Position numbers and translations under genes: made by a program. Of a stretch of DNA of 64,000 nucleotides, positions 60,447 to 64,000 are shown one piece after another. The notes under the pieces were generated by a model. The model searched no databases. It had not been told where the DNA came from and worked only from the letters and a program-made list of their open reading frames with translations. This DNA is from Lineus longissimus. Its lineage: Eukaryota > Nemertea > Pilidiophora > Heteronemertea > Lineidae. The DNA lies in the NCBI RefSeq assembly GCF_910592395.1, contig NC_088313.1:4778501-4842500 (forward strand), read 5' to 3'. Every line of letters begins with the position of its first letter. Position 1 is the stretch's first letter.

Positions 60447-60533
60447 CTAGGAGGAAAAGACTTTGGAACATCGACGAAGCTCGGCATGATGGCTCACAGA
60501 CCAAGCTTGCTGTAGAAGCTCATGCATTATTAG

Positions 60534-60880
60534 TACAGTGGAACCTCCCATAGCCGACACCTCTCTAATAAGGACAACCTCTTTATTAAGGACACTTGTA
60601 TTGGTCCCAAATTGATTGTTTCCATTCAATTTGACCTCTCTAATCAGGACACCTCTCTATTAAGGACAGCACTTGTCAGTCCCATGGGTGTCCTTAATAG
60701 AGAGGTTCTACTGAACAGTGGAATCTCCCTTAGCAGACAATTCTCTATTGAGAACTCCTGTCTTTATTAACGACACAAGTTTCTGACACAAATTTGACCT
60801 CTCTAATCAGGACACCTCTCTATATTCGGAAGCACTTGTCAGGACAGAGGGTGTCCTCAATAGAGAGGTTCGTCTAAAGT
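60534..60880 (-). mobile_element. two adjacent reverse family A MITEs
   Basis: A well kept copy (60534-60714) is followed without a gap by an older one (ACAGTGGAATCTCCCTTAGC to GAGAGGTTCGTC). It lies upstream of the tentative exchanger exon at 60403-60446. Confidence 0.83.
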
Positions 60881-61333
60881 ATGTCCATTGAGTCCCAATA
60901 ATGATAGAAAATTCAATCCACCATCTCTCACATTTAACTCAATCAATAATTCTTGTCACCAATCTATTGCACAGTTATAGAAAAAATATATTAGCAACCT
61001 ACCCAATTCATTTTTGCTATAGTGCCCATTAGGCAAATAACCACATGATTTATTCACTTCTAATTGATACAAGGCCATTGCTTTCCACATAAAAATACAT
61101 ACTCATGCTAACAATACAATTATGAATGCATCAATGGAACAACTCTTGCAATGTAAAAAGAGCAATCACCAATTGTGGTATTTTGCACATTCTCGATTTG
61201 AATGGCATATTAACTGAGAAGCATGAATCAATTGAGCTGTTTCATAGCCCACTGGTTATTATAACACATGCACTGCTGTTTAACACACAATAGAGAGTTG
61301 GAGATTGGCAACTTATAGCAAAACTTATACGTA

Positions 61334-61513
61334 AACAGTTGAACCACCCTTAGCGGACACCTCTCTATTAAGGACAACCTCTCTATTAAGGACTCTAGTT
61401 TTTGTCCCAAATTGGTTGTTTCCATTCAATGTGACCACTCTAATCAGGACACCTCTCTTAAGGACAGCATTTGTCAGTTCTGAGGGTGTCGTTAATAGAG
61501 AAGTTCTACTGTA
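61334..61513 (-). mobile_element. family A MITE plus a forward left half at 61530-61600
   Basis: The reverse copy (AAACAGTTGAACC to GTTCTACTGTA) is followed after 16 bp by TACAGTAGAACCTCTC and about 70 bp of a forward copy. Confidence 0.83.
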
Positions 61514-61873
61514 CTTAAACTTTTGCCAAATACAGTAGAACCTCTCTATTAATGACACCCTCGGGACTGACAAGTGCTGTCCTTAATAGAGAGGTGTCCT
61601 CAAACTTTCCTCGGCCCATGAAACAGTAGAAACTGTACCAAGAAATATTAAGATGCTACACTCGTCGCGCTGCAAATTTAAGGAAAAAAGCTTGATCATA
61701 CATTAGTAGCTTAGCATTCGTACAGCAGCCATTTAATAGCGGTCAGTCAATCATGCTGCTTTTCTTTTAGCCAATACCGTTTGAACTTTACAATTGTCGT
61801 AGATGTGCATCATTCCTATAAAACTAAAGTGGATACTGGTCTTTGTGCCGACCTATCAAAAATTTCAGCCCTA

Positions 61874-61934
61874 TGGCCGGGATATCTCGGCAGGATGTTC
61901 ATGTTCAAATCTCTTACGGCCGAGATATCTCGGC
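61874..61934. repeat. two GGCCGAGATATCTCGGC palindromes
   Basis: GGCCGGGATATCTCGGC (about 61875) and the perfect palindrome GCCGAGATATCTCGGC (61919-61934) are 45 bp apart in the same orientation. Confidence 0.6.
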
Positions 61935-62277
61935 GGGCTCAATAGTCAAAGAAACATCGTTGATTGACAATCCCAAGCGATCGCCACGCCATCTGCAGCC
62001 GTTCTACATGAAACAGCTAGATCAGCAGACAATATTTAGTGTATAGAGTTGTTCATAGATGGTGTGTCGAGCATTAAGTGGGATTGCCAATGTATACTTT
62101 TACGGTTGAAAAAATCACCCAAGCTGTGGGCACTGCACGATCAAATAATTACCCAGGGCTGAAAGAGTTAAATCAAAGATGTTTTATAGTACCGGTACCT
62201 GAACTGAAAGAAGATCTAGGTATGAGCATGCACGCCATGAAGTTTGTCGATTTCTCTGCAGTCTATATAAATGAGCT

Positions 62278-62701
62278 TTAAAGGGATATGCCGTTCCTAA
62301 TTACTGGTGGTCCAGGAAAATAGAAATGCAGTTATACACAATGCCATAGTGCAGTTATTATGCATAAGAAGATGCTGAAACTTGGTACAGTGTACAGTGG
62401 AACCTCCCTTAGAAGACACCTCTCTAATAAGGACAACCTCTCTATTAAGGACACTTGTTTTGGTCCCAAATTGATTATTTCCATTCAATTTGACCTCTCT
62501 AATCAGGACACCTCTCTATTAAGGACAGCACTTGTCAGTCCCGAGGGTGTCCTTAATAGAGGTTCTACTGTATTTGTACATCTGTCGACGCAACCGCAAT
62601 GCTGAAATTTGTATCTAGTACATATTCATTTTTTACACAATTGGAAATTTTCAAATTTAAACGCAAATTTCAAATTTTCAACGAACAGCGTAAACCGTTA
62701 A
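62278..62701 (-). mobile_element. family C MITE split by a family A MITE
   Basis: TTAA at 62278-62281 and 62698-62701 border a reverse family C copy. The family A element at 62393-62572 lies in its middle. Confidence 0.85.
62393..62572 (-). mobile_element. family A MITE inside family C
   Basis: TACAGTGGAACCTCCCTTAG to GGTTCTACTGTA. Joining the flanks restores a continuous family C sequence with one TA, the expected empty site. Confidence 0.9.
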
Positions 62702-63287
62702 AGACTTCAATTTGAACACTCTATACTAAGTTCAATGCATACTGTATGTACTGAGCCTGTTGTCAACACTAGGCATTAGATTGTGTTCTGGGAGCAACTC
62801 ATCTTTTGTCAACAGTCTGGGTCAAGGGCCTAACTTATAGATTCAAGCCTCCCACTATATACCATACTGCTACGGGAACATCTAGGCCTAATACAGGCAC
62901 AATTTTCGACAACAGCTTGTACGGATGACACGATACAAGGCTTATAAACCGCTTGTTCAATGTAAAATAAGTCTTTGATTGTGTATACTATACATGCTTC
63001 CCGAAATTGGTGGCTCGCATTGGAACTAACTTTTTCCCCCTTGTCCGTCATTAAAGGCATTCAAGTGTGTTGGTCAACCATGACTATCTCCTTTGTCCCT
63101 CTCCACTATAAGGCCTAGTTTCCCCTTATGATATCACTATTTCGGACACTCAGCGCCCCATTTCTGGAAAGGGGTATAGGCTGCAGCTACTCTTACAATG
63201 ATCCCTAATGCATTATGCATACAAACTACTGGCTTTTCTTACAACGATCATTTACACCTTTTGGCCTTAATTTTCACCCTTATGTTT

Positions 63288-63346
63288 ACCCTGACCCTGA
63301 CCCTGACCCTTTAATACACCCAGCACTAACCCTAACCCTAACCCTT
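63288..63346 (-). repeat. interstitial telomere-like repeats
   Basis: TACCCTGACCCTGACCCTGA, a 20-bp gap, then three CTAACC units (ACTAACCCTAACCCTAACCC), the complement of TTAGGG. Too short for a chromosome end. Confidence 0.75.
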
Positions 63347-64000
63347 CTCTTACATTAATCTTAACTCCCCATTAAATCTTCAGTTTACTGTCTAACTGAA
63401 TTTAAATTTTCCTGGAGCACCAGTAATTACAAAAGGGCGTATCACTTTTAGGACGAATTCAGACTTTTTATCATAATGTGTGCAGTCAGTTTGAGCTACA
63501 CATTACAGAAAGAAGATTAAGGCGAAAAATATGACCGGCGACTGTGGTCACCAAGAGATAAGCCCTCAAAAATCATTGATTTTGTTCCGTTTCCAGCACA
63601 TTGCCGCATTTTTATGACTTCCTCATAAATGACGACATTCCAAGCTATCGTTTGGTATTCGGCTGGTTAACATGTTCTAAAGGAAGTTTCCGGACAATTT
63701 TGAGCTGGAACTCCCGTTTTCGAAAATAAGAAATTTCAATTTTCTATTTTTCGACCAAAAGATACAGAATTTCAAGTAGATTTGTGTAAAATTTTATTGC
63801 CTGCACATCAATTTCAATACTAGCAGAAACAAAAAAGCTTTTAAAAAAAGGCTTTTTGGAGATTATTTCCACGGAATTTGTAAAAAATTACACGTTTCAG
63901 CACAATTTTACAGGAATTTACCCAAAAATAGAGCTAGCTATACACATGAAACTCACACATTCTGAAACTATAGGAAATCCTCTATGAACATTCCTACTAC

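Larger units (their letters stand above)
60881..64000. other. right-edge region without a recognised exon
   Basis: If the exchanger gene continues, this is intron sequence. I found no alpha-1 repeat, signal peptide or other exon. It holds family A copies, a split family C copy and a telomere-like patch; the last 600 bp hold nothing I recognise. Confidence 0.5.

Noticed and set aside
3092-62605. Many open frames with [27 protein letters not shown] or [11 protein letters not shown] repeats
   Set aside because: They are translations of the family A element and its 18-bp unit (a multiple of three), which keeps frames open in both directions. There is no start context or splicing.
62830-63060. 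Minus-strand 76-codon open frame as an upstream exchanger exon
   Set aside because: It shows no membrane helix or NCKX motif and no phase-1 donor at its end.
63288-63346. Chromosome end
   Set aside because: Only about 60 bp of telomere-like units, followed by more than 600 bp of ordinary DNA.

Overview
This is a stretch of an animal nuclear genome. The genes are split by many introns with GT-AG borders, intron positions match those of animal gene families, and the non-coding DNA is packed with short inverted-repeat transposons (MITEs), SINEs and LINE 3' ends. An F-type lectin with repeated domains, a Cys-loop receptor subunit and TTAGGG-type repeats fit a marine invertebrate (lophotrochozoan or invertebrate deuterostome). 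The sequence alone does not settle which.

I joined exons by hand into five genes. (1) 1-5804, plus: an HtrA2/Omi-like mitochondrial serine protease, cut by the left edge. (2) 6863-15109, minus: a complete nicotinic acetylcholine receptor alpha-type subunit of 9 exons and 423 residues. (3) 16300-25204, minus: a secreted lectin of three F-type (fucolectin) domains, 7 exons and 484 residues, with all internal introns in phase 1. (4) 26643-40789, plus: a shootin-1-like coiled-coil protein of 15 exons and 503 residues. (5) 54634-60446 and beyond, minus: the C-terminal half of a K+-dependent Na+/Ca2+ exchanger (NCKX/SLC24), cut by the right edge. Genes 1 and 2 converge, 3 and 4 diverge, and 4 and 5 converge. 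I see no sign that the five share a pathway, although 2, 4 and 5 belong to families often used in neurons.

The region from about 40.8 to 54.3 kb, and most introns, hold repeats. Family A (TA target site, CAGT ends, about 23 copies) dominates. Its arms contain an 18-bp unit that has expanded into arrays inside several copies. Families B and C sit between TTAA sites. Family D is a foldback element with 9-bp target duplications. Nested insertions give a relative order of invasion. LINE C-terminal fragments, tRNA-derived SINEs and several minisatellites complete the picture; one minisatellite overlaps the receptor's stop codon. I found no rRNA genes, functional tRNA genes or CRISPR arrays.
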